Source: Heterobilharzia americana (taxonomy: Eukaryota > Platyhelminthes > Trematoda > Strigeidida > Schistosomatidae). Taken from it: a DNA stretch of 64,000 nucleotides. The stretch covers positions 15,926,515-15,990,514 of the forward strand of contig OX104131.1 in assembly GCA_944470555.2 (NCBI GenBank), written 5' to 3'. Both the position numbers and the translations under genes were made by a program. Shown piece by piece: positions 45,398-56,548 of the stretch. The notes below the pieces were generated by a model, which saw nothing but the letters and a program-made list of their open reading frames with translations, made no database searches and had not been told where the DNA came from. Position 1 is the stretch's first letter; every line of letters starts with the position of its first letter.

Positions 45398-46118
45398 CTT
45401 CAGTAGCACGCCTGCATTCCACTGTGTTCTCTGCAATCTTTTGAACCTGGCTTCACGACTGCCCACAACCTCTCATTTCTTCCTCTCATCATCTCCTCCA
45501 TGTCACCATCACCTCGGACGCCCAACTCAAACTTTCCAATCTGGGTTCTACTCGTGATGTCCACGAATGGTCTTCTCAGTGCATGCCCAATCCATTTCCA
45601 CTTCCTTCCACTGCATATTTGTTCAGTGATAGGTTCCTGCTTAGTTGGTTCGTTACCAGAGTTCCTTGTTGCGTTATTATTATTATTCTGGCCATCTGAG
45701 CTTCAGTAAAGAGCCAGCGTAGGCACTTGTTGATGAATGTTTGCAGTCTGTTGGAAATGCCTTTCGTAATGCGCCAAGTCTCTGAAACATCACTTAGAAG
45801 CACTGACTTGACTGGCATTGGTGTAGAAAATCCGGATGTTGTTCACACTTTGTGCTGAGTTCAGAAGATCTCCACACTGGTTTCAGGTAAATGGATGCCT
45901 GTCTTGCTTTTCCGATCCTGGCTGGCTTTGATGTCCTCGTCTGTGCCTGTGACGCGTGTAGTAGAAACGGTGCTGCATAGGTGGGTGTAGGTGAAAGAGG
46001 CTACTTCCTTTCAGTTTTTCCCGTTGATGGTGATAGTAGCTTGTTGTTGTTGGTGGTGGTGTTGGTTGGGTATCATCGTCACCTCTGTCTTCTCTACGTT
46101 CACTTGAAGTCCCACGTT
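45398..46118 (-). pseudogene. Body of the (TAA)n-tailed LINE
   Basis: Reverse-complement twin of 27,740-28,455, highly similar over about 700 nt. It includes the NQHHHHQQQQ-coding CAC/CAA block (here near 46,040-46,070), the VGRPR-like end and the same frame breaks. It terminates at about 46,118, beside a small hairpin (CCTAATAC / GTATTAGG). Confidence 0.88.
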
Positions 46119-46189
46119 ATCCTAATACTTGTCAGTATTAGGATGACGTATATACAGAATATGGTGCTAAAAGAAAGTAAAACAAATAA

Positions 46190-48060
46190 GGAAGAAGGGA
46201 ACAGCCACTGGTTGATGACAGGTTAAGGGAGGAATAACTCGTGAAAGTATTCCTTCTGAATGTAAAGTTCAATTCTGATCAGTCTTATTACGACAGCTTC
46301 AGATATGTTGAGTAGGTGTTCGTTAACTACACTTGATGTTGTTCTGGAAACAGGATGTATGACCTTAAAAGCTCTACTGGCATCTACGAATTGTCTTGTT
46401 TCTATCAGATGGGCTTATGCGGAACTATCTGCTCCCTGCACTTCATATTTTCTAGGCCGCACCGGTAAATGTTCTCGTATCCGTAGGCACACCTGTTTGA
46501 TTGTACGCTTCTTTTACTTTGTTCCATAGGAATAGTTAAATGATTGTACGCAAGATGAAAAGCTAAGATTAGGTGAGGCATTTTTGGTCCTGGAATGAGC
46601 ATTGACCAACTACTAAAAGATATCCGAATACGACCGGCACAAAATTTTCTGGCGACTGCTCTATCTAAGCATTCTGACAGGATAATTACCTGAAGCGTCT
46701 CCTTAGAATTGTAACTGTAGGAATAATAGCTTCTTCACTGTCATCAGTTCTCGACTGGGATTACTGTTAACGATATTAGCTTTGATTACCTTTTCTGGAT
46801 ATCCATTCTCACTAAAAATGTCACAACCACAAAACGATTCTTTTTTCACACACTCTTTGGAACGAATCGATTTTACTCTAAATTTTACGTATTTCACTGT
46901 TCCGCGTTTTTACTGGATTTGTAAGGAGCTAAGAAAGCGTGTGTACTGTGTATTAGTCGGCAGCCTTCTATGTATACTTAACAGCATAGAGCCATCTTCT
47001 TTTCTTGTCATTAGCACGTCAAAAAAGTCTATCGAATCACTTTCATAAGGAAAATGAACTTACGGATGACGGCTGTTGAACTGATTCAGAATAGAATTAA
47101 TGCGTAGGCACTTATCAAAGAATAAAGAAGCAGCATCTGTATATTGAGAAAACAACTACATATTAGTAGTTAGATCTTACGACGGACAAATTTCCAATTT
47201 TGCTAGAAATATGTCTGCAAATACAGAGTCTAACTGACATCCCATAACCCCTGCGCCAGCTTAACTTTCCAAATACTATTAAAGATGAACTGAACATTCG
47301 TTGTAGATCACAACAATAATTGCTTCACATTCATAATAGGAATGCTAGTGTCTAGTTACCTCTCTTATAGTTATTCACAAATGTGTTCCATAGTTTAACT
47401 TAGAGAGGGGTTAGTAAACAAGGGTTTAATGTGAAGGCATCCCATACACTTGTCAAATATGTTTAAATTATTTCCTTTGTTCACGAACTAGAAGGTGTCT
47501 TTTATGCTGCATTTTGTCAGCTCATCGTGCCAGCTATTTGGCGATCACGTGGTAAAGTGAGTTAACCATTTCTAACATACGGAAAAAAGGCATCTCAGGT
47601 TTGTGTATTTCCGGTAGGATATGCATCCGGAGAATCGTGTTGCAAAAGGTGAATGAAATATATCTGTTATATTTCAGCTTCTTCAGTGAGACGATCAGAT
47701 CCTCTTTTAGTCCTTTGGTTAGGTCTTTCGCTAACTTTCGTTTCTGAAATACACTTTCATCTTACACTACTGAATCAATTTTCCTTACATAATCATCTCT
47801 AACAATAAATACAACTTGAACGCCCAATCAGGTCTACTGATGATGATGTTCTGATCCTTTCTCAAGCTTCTGACAGCCTAATGATGTTCCCTGGACAGTG
47901 CAACTTTGTTGTATTCTTATTGTTTTCATACTAACAGCAGTCTACTAGATTTGAATAAAATCTTTCCAACTCAGCACTAGATAATGCAACCAAATCGACT
48001 GTTTTTGTGGGAAAGTTCTCAAAATGTACATTCCTATCTATTTAATAGTTGTGTTTTCCA
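46190..48060 (-). pseudogene. Penelope-like element, long degraded copy
   Basis: From high to low: RMHILPEIHKPEMPFFRML (near 47,580-47,640, the LYGLPKxHKP motif), IKPLFTNPSLSKTMEHI (near 47,395-47,440), SVFADIFLAKLEICPS-like sequence in shifted frames (47,190-47,260), DFFDVLMTRKEDGSM (46,985-47,030), a thumb frame at 46,703-46,897, and an endonuclease end: RIREHLPVRPRKYEVQ (near 46,430-46,480) and EAVVIRLIRIELYIQKE (46,250-46,300). The catalytic YxDD box is not visible. Many stops. It abuts the LINE copy ending at 46,118. Confidence 0.8.
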
Positions 48061-48064
48061 GTGT

Positions 48065-48325
48065 CCCAAGATTTAGTTCCGTGAGAAAGCACTTCCATTT
48101 TTGAATTTATTGAGTATAACATTGGAATAAGTATGAATCAACCCCTTTAAATTTACGTCCACTATTGGATTTATCTGTGTGAAGAATGTATTTATGTACA
48201 CTGATTTCAGTACTCTAAATATGTCATCTACATACTCAAAACATTTCTTTGCTGTCGAACTAAATGGTCCAAGGGTCTGAGTTCCCAAATATCCATAAAT
48301 ACAAAATACAACACCGATATCATTC
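48065..48325 (-). pseudogene. Penelope-like reverse transcriptase core fragment
   Basis: Part of a 129-codon - strand frame. It contains a degenerate MGSPL...EIYM region (DIGVVFCIYGYLGTQTLGPF), then KCFEYVDDIFRVLK with an intact YVDD at 48,223-48,234, and INTFFTQINPIVD, which parallels IDSFFKHINSLVN of the 29.95-31.26 kb copy. It belongs to that subfamily. Confidence 0.75.
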
Positions 48326-48560
48326 AACAGGAATGATTCTGCACCTGTTCCGGATATTGGTAAAGTGCTACAACCCTTATCACAAAAAAAAACTAAACGA
48401 TAGTGACTACGCAAACTGGGTCTTAAATTTTTGGAGCTACCTGATTTGAATGTGGATGACAAATTGTGTCCGAAACCTTACCCAGTAAATAATACTAACC
48501 CATCACTATGTGATGCATTTACTAGACAAACTAAAATGAAATTAATTACCTTACAAATTT
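48320..48560 (+). pseudogene. Penelope-like GIY-YIG end and tail, opposite orientation
   Basis: The + strand reads FNRNDSAPVPDIGKVL, matching NRNESASVPEYP of the 30.1 kb copy. It is followed by the tail around 48,431-48,515 that is shared with 35.3 kb and, inverted, 30.0 kb. The boundary with the opposed reverse transcriptase fragment is uncertain by a few tens of bases. Confidence 0.65.
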
Positions 48561-48884
48561 GAAACCTCTTTTGATCGACGACTTGAGAAGCAGCTACTCG
48601 CTGTCTTCTCGAACACACTTCATTGACACTTCTACAAACTCTTGATGTGCCTTCACAGAAGAGTGCAATTCTCCAGATAAATATTGAGATTTTGACCCCA
48701 AAATTTTAGGCACGACGCAACCACTGATTCAGATTTGCCTACAAACTCCACGATATAATGTCACTCGAGTACTAAATGAATAAAAACTTTCTCTTCGAAA
48801 TCTGAGTATTTCCTTCTCTTAAATATGATCTCAAAATAAAATGTTTACAAATGCTTACGATTTCCGTTAATATACGTGTAAAAC

Positions 48885-49870
48885 TTGATCGCCATGATAA
48901 AATATCACCCAAAATCACATTCCTTTATTTGATGTAGCACATACAGACACAGCATCCAATACATTTCGAGTATTAACTTTTATTCCTCATAATCATGTCA
49001 AAGAACTCACGCATCTCTCTATATTTAGTTTTGATAGTCTTATTGCCTCACATTCTCTGATTTTAGTGGTGGTGAAATCTTCTACATCTTCAGTATAGGT
49101 GTTGCATCATTCATATTACATGTGTTGGGTTTTGGTTCGATGAAGAAAGATTCAGTTATCAATCCCTCTTCCTATCTGAATATACTGAACTTGAGTGCAG
49201 TGACATCATCCCATCATACTGTGTGCTTGTGTGTCAGCATACGTATTGTAATATCCAAGTTTTTCTAGCCAACTCATGGTGGTGACGTCTATCGCTCTAC
49301 ATCCGGCTAAATTCTTATATTCTGATAATCTGACTGACTCCGGTCGGCTAGTTTGACCTCACATTCATTGCATAGTATCGGATATTCCAAGTTATTTAGC
49401 CCGATTGTGACAGTTAGGATCCTGAAACCGACAATGTTTATCTCTTAGTCAGCTTGTAGATTAGAATATGTTACCCTAATTCTAGACTTGCTGAAAATTC
49501 TGCATAAACTTTCGGATGTTCCTTCTTTATGAGGTAACAAAATCGAGTCCTTGAAATCTCTTCTTCTTGTTCTCTTGTTATTACCCATGGTTATACTACT
49601 AGTACTACTTTGTTTCTCATGTATTCCTACAAATTTCTTTATAAACTTTAAAAGATAATTCATGGTCAGTAGTGCTTCTATCATGTTTTAACTCTTGATT
49701 TAGATCCGTGAGTTTTCCTACTCTATTGTATAAACGTTTAAATAAGCCCACCTTAGCTGATAATGGATAAGATAACCTGAAGTTTTGATATCTGTTAGTG
49801 TGTTGGTATTCTGCATTTCGTTTCATTTTGCCATCAAGCACAGCTTACTCCCATCGTTCATTATTTAACT
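48885..49870 (-). pseudogene. Penelope-like element: thumb, linker, GIY-YIG and tail
   Basis: Read from the high end: SYPLSAKVGLFKRLYNRVGKL (given here as PLSAKVGLFKRLYNR, 49,715-49,760), the thumb DRSTTDHELSF, the linker LPHKEGTSESLCRIFSKSRI (49,490-49,545), then a degraded endonuclease domain at 49,110-49,400. The tail at 48,885-48,960 contains GTGTAAAACTTGATCGCCATG, which recurs as GTGTAAAACTTGGGCACTG at 44.67 kb. Confidence 0.8.
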
Positions 49871-50329
49871 CGTTAGCAAAATATATGAATCTAATTAAAT
49901 GTAGAATGAAAGACTACACTAAAATCAAGAATTTAGAGAAAAAACTTCCTATGATCGGTAATGTGACTTAGCAGTTTATAATCTATACGAACCTAACGCT
50001 CAAAAGAATATACTCTAATTTCTAATCGGAACGTCAACCACTATCACAACAATACACCGTCATGAGAAAACAAGAAGAGAAGACGGGTCATTGACAGAGA
50101 CCTTTAACTGTCTCAACAACGATCAAAATAGTTGGGAACGATGCTGAATATATATACATTCTAAACGACCTTGGCAAACACTAAATTCACTGATCAGTTA
50201 GAAGTGGTAACAACCAATGAGAGTCCTGCCTTCAGAAGCTGTGGGAAAAACAGAAGTGAGCAACTGCAACTAGAGGAAGTGAAAACAGCAATAATAAGCT
50301 ATTTCAAGGTTATAGGCAAATATTAGGTA

Positions 50330-50640
50330 AACGTTAGGCAAAGTTAGGGATATATAACAAAGTTCGACTACTACAGTACATGTGCTAACATATAAGAATA
50401 CAACGGGCTGGGTGGTGCAGCTGCACCCGATTCCAATATACTCAGGTGGAGGGAGAGATATATAATCGAATCGTTTTTCACTGAATCAGCACCTAACGCA
50501 CACATCTATCTCGGAGCTGTGCAGTATTTTACTACTGCCAAAAACAGAGAATATGAAGTAGTAGGACTACAATTATGGGATACTGAAAGTTGTATGATTA
50601 CCTCGATATGATGCTGAGGAACAATTTATGCTCAGATTGT
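50330..50640 (+). pseudogene. Penelope-like GIY-YIG end
   Basis: The + strand pattern CCCGATTCCAATATACTCAGG, then GTGGAGGGAGAGATATATAATCG resembles the inverse of the region coding WRERLITESLFIES in other copies. Strongly degraded; orientation inferred from this match. Confidence 0.45.
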
Positions 50641-50764
50641 CAACAAGTCACTGTGTGCTACATCAGATAAGTAGATTTTCCAATCATTATCTGGTGAACC
50701 GGAGTGATTAGTTCCCATTGATGAACCGATATCTTGATATTGCTTCAAGTTTTGTTTTCAGGTC

Positions 50765-50960
50765 ATTTCCTTGGTGGTGGCCAGCAGTGGAATCAAGGTT
50801 GTGTGTTTCAACATACTTGGGAATGGTCAACTGAATGTGCCTTCATCCTAGTGAGCTATGTTCCTACTGACACTCAAACCTATCACCTATTACTTCTCAA
50901 ACCAAAGCGTTATCCACTAAGTTGCTTAGCCGCAAAAGTTGCCTCTTATGCACCACTGAT
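50765..50960 (-). repeat. Degenerate Sm-alpha-like SINE
   Basis: On the - strand the end GATTCCACTGCTGGCCACC matches the consensus right end of the hammerhead SINE. The hammerhead region (50,780-50,860) has only GAAACAC left. A tRNA-like head may lie near 50,880-50,950. Confidence 0.5.
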
Positions 50961-51189
50961 TATTTTTTGGTGCCTCAAGCAGGACAAACCCTGCGTCGTG
51001 GATTTGACTGCTAGGTATCACTAACCAAAGCACACAATATTAAAATAGTTTATTTGATAGAGTTAAACTTTAGTAACGGGAAACCTTAAGGACGACCAAT
51101 CAGGTTGCAAATTATGCATATCAAGGTCATTCACTTACGTCCAGGTTAGGGTTACCAGGTTCTTGACGTTGCATAAACTGTTTCTGAAT

Positions 51190-51660
51190 TATGACAAATA
51201 TTACGCATACAAGACCAACATATGAGGAAATGACATTTTCAATGGATAAAGTATCCATCAGAAGAATCAGTCCTACTATTCGTAGGAAAACGGTTAGAAT
51301 CGGTTAACCCCCACCAAGTTATGGTCCACAAGATGTACTTCTTTGATCTGACAACTGCAGTATACAAAAACAACGTTGGAAGTATGTGGTATCGTTTCCG
51401 AAAGTTCTAAAATCTTTAGCAGGATCACAAGGCCTAGCAATCCCCCATACGGATACGATCTGGTCTCATATGGATGAGCAGTAGTAAAGACTGTAGTATA
51501 GTTTCAAAGGTGATAAAGCTATTGGAAACCAAGATATTTTTATTTCTCATGTAAAACAGAATTATAAAACGTATATCAAGTACCATTTTACTTGACAACT
51601 ATTTCCTTCATACACTCGATTCTGGTTGGTCAGTGTATATTTGAACTTGATTGGATATCA
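51190..51660 (+). pseudogene. Second Merlin-type transposase relic
   Basis: Translation gives FFDLTTAVYKNNVGSMWYRF (near 51,330-51,395). It corresponds to the Merlin segment FVDPxTGVHTNNVESMW. A later shifted block (51,500-51,580) parallels DDEAINN...FTSHVKQIYEL of the relic at the left edge. The following 60-70 nt (CTCGATTCTGGTTGGTCAG) also match the left-edge copy. Frameshifted and truncated. Confidence 0.6.
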
Positions 51661-53229
51661 CTAAAGTTTAGTTCTACCGCTTACTTAATGTCACAGGGAA
51701 ACAGCATTTTTATTAAATCCAGTAAAGTAATTGAAATTGGAACGATAATTTATAAGATTCCCAAGTTCCACTCTCACATAATTTTCACTTTGTTGTTTTC
51801 CATACTACGCCGGAAAATCATTAGTTTATCCATGCTTTTTGATGCACTCTTCAATCTTTTTAATATAAAACTATGATTTTAAACCAGGAACTTGAAAAAT
51901 GAACGTTGGTGAAATTTTAATTTTATCGCATTATTATCTACTGATCACCTAAGGGTAGTTAGAACAAACTGAACATTTAGACAACATTCAATGCATACAG
52001 TTATTGAAAATGACCGGTCTGTCATTATGTTCATGTCAGCGTCGGGCACACAGTTAATTATTTATTCCAAGACTCTTTTGTCGTGATTTTCTACACGATC
52101 AATTAAGGTTTCTTAAAAGAAAGACTCATCGTTCAGTTTTTTCAATTTTATGTTTTCAATAATTTAAGTAGGTTTTGTAGAAGGAAGTGTTTGATGCACT
52201 ACGCTAAATGTATTAGCTTGACTTTCGATCAATGAGTCCCCAGCTGAAGTCTCGCTTCATTTACTTTGGCCTGAGTAACAAATTATTGTCAACCTACTTA
52301 TCGTAGCCTAGTACATGAAGACATGTACCGAGTTCAGATGAATACAGGTAAAGAGTGAGCAATAAGAGGCAAGACTGGGAATCAACACTTTAATTCACAC
52401 TTTGATGCCTTTAAAGATGTCAATCACCACAGTTTAATTTACGCCATTCTATGGTCATGATAATTAAATGTACGATTTGATTACTTCGATAATGAAGATC
52501 ATCCCAGTTACAGATATTCCTGCAACTAAGGGAACAATTTTGAACCGGTAGTTATTTAAAGTTATTTAGTGCGTTCTGTATTGTCATTTCCATTCTAGTT
52601 CACTAGGCTATCACAAAAGCGAACAAAATCCCCTCTCACCTCAGTCCTGTAGCACTTAGTCCATTACGGTAATATTAAAGCGAAAATACGAATCTGTAGA
52701 ATTCATTCAAAACCTCTCCTTTCAACTCTATTCGAATAAATATACAAACAAGAATTGGAAAACATTTTCTTTCATTTGAACTCCAAAGATATCTATGCAC
52801 CGTTTTTCTATGACGTGAAGTAGCGAAAATTTGACAGACATTTTCTGGGGTAATAATCTACATCGTGGTTTCCATCAACTGTCAATTCGTCAAGGTTAAT
52901 TTAATAACCCATGAGGACAAAGCGGAAGGGAGAATGGAATCACAAATCGACATTATTCTCCTACATGTTTTCTCCTGATTCCACTGAGTGAAATTAACTT
53001 CGTCTTCTATAAAACAAACTCTCTGTTAGACGCAAGGACGTAAAAGTCAGTTGATGAGTTAATCATAAAGCCTATAAAGGATTCAATATACAATAGAAAG
53101 TAATTTATACTCAAGGTCACATGTATTTTTAAAATTGTAGAATAAGTAATTAAAACACTATACAATATGGTCAATTTCCGTAAAATGATATGTAGAATTT
53201 TGTGGAAGAAACTTCAACAACAAAAAATA
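51661..53229. other. Intergenic; no recognisable feature
   Basis: No supported gene. The 3' UTR of the - strand tetraspan gene probably occupies part of 53,000-53,229. No canonical AATAAA is seen close to the stop on that strand; a TATAAA-like signal lies near 53,110. Confidence 0.4.
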
Positions 53230-53504
53230 TTAATAACGAGGGTAACGAGTTGTTGGGTTATAACTTCTCTGTGACATTGGTAATGAATGCCTAGGCGGTG
53301 TATAATCACGGTATACAGTTGTATGCTGACTATCAGCGTTATCTGATAGCATACTTTGACTTTCATCTTGTTCTTGTTCTAAGGGTGAATACGATTTACC
53401 ATCAGGTGAGGAGGAAGAATTATTTGATCGTGGTATCCCTCGACTGTTATGTCGTGTAGCAGGGCGATTCACGTACAACGGTGTCTCTTGGCTACGTTCA
53501 CTTC
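53230..53504 (-). CDS. Tetraspan (claudin-like) protein, C-terminal tail exon
   Basis: Open frame ending TAA at 53,230-53,232. It encodes about 91 residues of Ser/Pro/Arg/Tyr-rich cytoplasmic tail: ERSQETPLYVNRPATRH, a run of serines, PLEQEQDESQSMLS, and RSYNPTTRYPRY at the end. Many Ser/Thr and Tyr suggest phosphorylation or adaptor binding, which is inference. It is in a different frame from the 5' part of this exon (53,505-53,678). The reading frame connects only if a mini-intron (ending TTTTCTCCTGTTGAG, acceptor at 53,505) is spliced out, or if one base has been gained or lost. Confidence 0.7.
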
Positions 53505-53539
53505 CTCAACAGGAGAAAATGTATGCGATTCATTATCAC

Positions 53540-53678
53540 TCAATTGATTTTCAGGTAATCTTGAACTTTCTTCACCTTCATAACGATTATTCGATGCGAA
53601 AGCAACACTAGGCGAGAATAAACTCATGCTTTCATGCCCTGCCTCCATACGTCTTAGGTCAGAATTTAATGCGATTAC
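53540..53678 (-). CDS. Tetraspan (claudin-like) protein, tail exon upstream part
   Basis: Starts after acceptor CATTTTATCAG, in phase 0 with the exon at 56,384-56,548. It encodes VIALNSDLRRMEAGHESMSL, then FSPSVAFASNNRYEGEESSR and LPENQL. Without splicing, this frame continues through DNESHTFSPVEEVN to a TGA at 53,469-53,471, giving a tail 69 residues long after the acceptor. With a 35-nt intron (53,505-53,539, donor A/GTGATA) or a 71-nt intron (53,505-53,575, donor AAG/GTGAAG) it joins the long downstream frame in phase 1. The end given here assumes the 35-nt option. Confidence 0.65.
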
Positions 53679-56383
53679 CTGATAAAATGTAAACGAAAGA
53701 ATAGATTATACAAACAGTAGTAGTAGTAATAATGTGAGTTCTACATGGAATTCGAAGAAAGTAGTAGACTACTTAAAGCTTAGTAGTAAGAAGACCTAAT
53801 CAGCCAACTTCTTGACTATACTGAAACTCTGTGTTCAGTTCACGTCAAAGGATTTTTTAAAATTAAGGCTTTCTGCAACCAAATCAGATCAGTGGATAAA
53901 CATAGATGTGTTGTTAAGACGTTGATGAAACCACCTTGTCTTAAAACTTCACAGTCAGTTTCATGAATCAACATCGATTCATACTACCAGAAAACTTAAC
54001 AACCACAGATTGTGTTATTAAAAACCCTTAAGAGGAGTATGCAAATAACCTAGTTGTAGGCTAAATGTTGAGTGTTGCTTTGAAAGACAATTCAATGAAA
54101 CACCAGCCAGCCGGATATATTGTCAACAAATCGATCGAACTTTTGCTTCATCCATCAACAAAGATAGTGACATAATTCACACATCTCTTAATGCATAATA
54201 TTGAAGAATCTGTGGAAACTCAGTTTCGGCAGGCTCCCAAGGAGGTGACCACGTGCATAATGCATCTGTCTAGTAACAATATGAACACAATCTTAATGAT
54301 ACGTAGCTTTCTACTTGTCTGAATATTCGGACAATCTCCCGGCAGCCTCCTTGAAGAAACTAAAGTGTACAGAAGACCAAAATCGATATTGACATCATAG
54401 ACTCGCATCACTGCGTTTATGTCAACAAAGCTGAAGGAGAATGCGATAGTAATAAAAGCAAATCAGAAAGTACGCCGTCAGAAGTAGCAGTCTTTAAGAG
54501 GTGTAAGACAGCTTAAAGAGGGGTAGGTTATCCATTTTTATTCTGCCATCAGTGGAGAGTTCGTGGAAATGTTCCAGACTGCTTCAAATCGCATCCTTCT
54601 TCCGCAAAATTTCCAGATGCACATCATATACCTATCGATTTCAGGGCTCAGAGTATATCTGGAAGGTATAAAACTGCGTAGAAAGATGGATAGGCTATCA
54701 TCAAGGTGAAGGAGAAACACCATCTAGAGTATAGTCGGCAACCAGGGACCAAACTCTCATATTTTTGCTCTGAGTTAATGGATTGCCTTTTCAATAGTAG
54801 TTGCTCAATCCATCTTTCCATGGAGAGACAAGAAGATGTAAAATGCATAGAGAACTTATGAAGACTTCAATAAGATATATGGATTTTAGAATGCAGGAAA
54901 AAGCGGAATGATTTGACACTTAACTAGACGAGATTTTGGAACATTTCCTTGGCACTCTACTCCACAGAGGATGTCTTCATGTCTTTTTAACCACCATCTG
55001 TCTTATATATTGAGTGAATTCCTCGGAAACCTTCTTTTGTGGTCAAGCAATTACAGTCACTTCTTCTCTTAAAATCTTAAAAACATCCAAGGATTTACGA
55101 TGACATCGCACGTCCGTTCTCGGTAGCAAAGCTGTAAAAGGTATCATGGAACGGAATCTGGGATCCTTAACCACTGAGTGACATTGGATAGGAGGGTGAT
55201 ACGGTAACTGTTTACAAATTCTTAGTTTTTCTAGATCACAGATTCCAACTGAAGATCCCCATAGTTATTCTCAGAATAATACAGATGAAATCACTCTACT
55301 GTGTTTAGAAGGCAGTAACAGCTGGTGTAATTCCGGCCTCGTCAACTTAACAACCCCAAACAGAGGTTAGTAAGTGGATGCAAATGGAGAATGCGCCCAC
55401 ATAGCTGGTGGAAAAAACAACTGAAGAGGCCAACTAGACCAACAGTAGAGACTTTGTCACGAACACTATTCTCATACTGTCAGTTTACTAACTCAACTTG
55501 TCTATTCACTCATGTGTCCCAACGTCTTCTCATTCCATATTTTCTTTCATTTATTATCACAGTTTTTGACTCAATAGTCTTCTACAGGTGTTGCTCATTG
55601 ATACTTGTGTTTCCACACCGATTATTACACTAGACCGAAATGATCATTCTCTCTCGGCATAGAGACTCTTTAATGGTAGTACTGATATTTCGCTATGAAG
55701 TGTTTTGCTTGTGGCGAGGGGCTAGCAGTGGAACCTGAATAATTTACCCTGTCAAACTCCACACGATGTTTGTAACGTCAAACATATGAGTTAAAATAGT
55801 CAATTTGGGATCAGTTAACCTAATAGGCCTGAAAGGCTTGGTCAGAATCTAGAATGATAGTCTGCAGTAGGATGAGAATATCAATGAATGGTTCAGGGAG
55901 ACTGAGGGATCCAATAATGGATCAAAATGACGGTCCTGAAAACTAACTTTCCAAGGTAGAAAGTGAGTTTCATAACTGACGCTTTGTTTATCAAATCAGC
56001 AAGGAAAATATTCAATAGAAATGATTCAATCATTATCCCAAGTATCCAAAATATTGTACATTAAATAATACTGTTTGACAATGCGAAATATTCAGCAAAC
56101 AAGTTTACACGGATTTATACATCACCATATTGACCTAGTTTTACCCTTACACTGAGTCTAAAAGACTATTTCTCTAGGTTCATTTCTAACATCAAATTTG
56201 TAAACCAGTTGGAGTACTTAGTATCATTTTTGAAGTAAGATGGAACTTAAATGGTACTACACACAAGAGATATTAATATTCGTTAACCAACTTTTCATCT
56301 TCATCAGTGGCACCTGAAAACTAGTGAGTTCCATTTCATCCTTAGTTGTTAAAGCAAAAAATTTACAAAAATAATTAATCCAC
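53679..56383 (-). other. Tetraspan gene intron
   Basis: 2,705-bp phase-0 intron (donor GTGGAT, acceptor ATCAG). It contains short frames near 54.5-54.85 kb on the - strand and 55.39-55.63 kb on the + strand that I do not recognise, and no clear repeat. Confidence 0.75.
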
Positions 56384-56548
56384 CTGTTCCGGACGAGCTC
56401 CAGTTGACGGGACTTTAACAACAACACCTCCTGCTCCACCGATAGCGCTTAGAGCTCCACTGTACAATCCACCACTTCCTATACGACCAGACAACATGCT
56501 TGGCATACCGTAGTTTGTTTCGACAGCTTCATATTTTTCAACTTCTTC
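56384..56548 (-). CDS. Tetraspan (claudin-like) protein, juxtamembrane/cytoplasmic exon
   Basis: 55 codons between acceptor TTCTTTTTTAG and donor CAG/GTGGAT, phase 0 at both ends. Sequence begins EEVEKYEAVETNYGMPSMLS and continues with a Gly/Ser-rich segment (GRIGSGGLYSGALSAIGGAG) and VVVKVPSTGARPEQ. It follows TM4 directly, so it should be cytoplasmic. The small-residue-rich segment is not long or hydrophobic enough for a confident membrane span. Confidence 0.85.
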
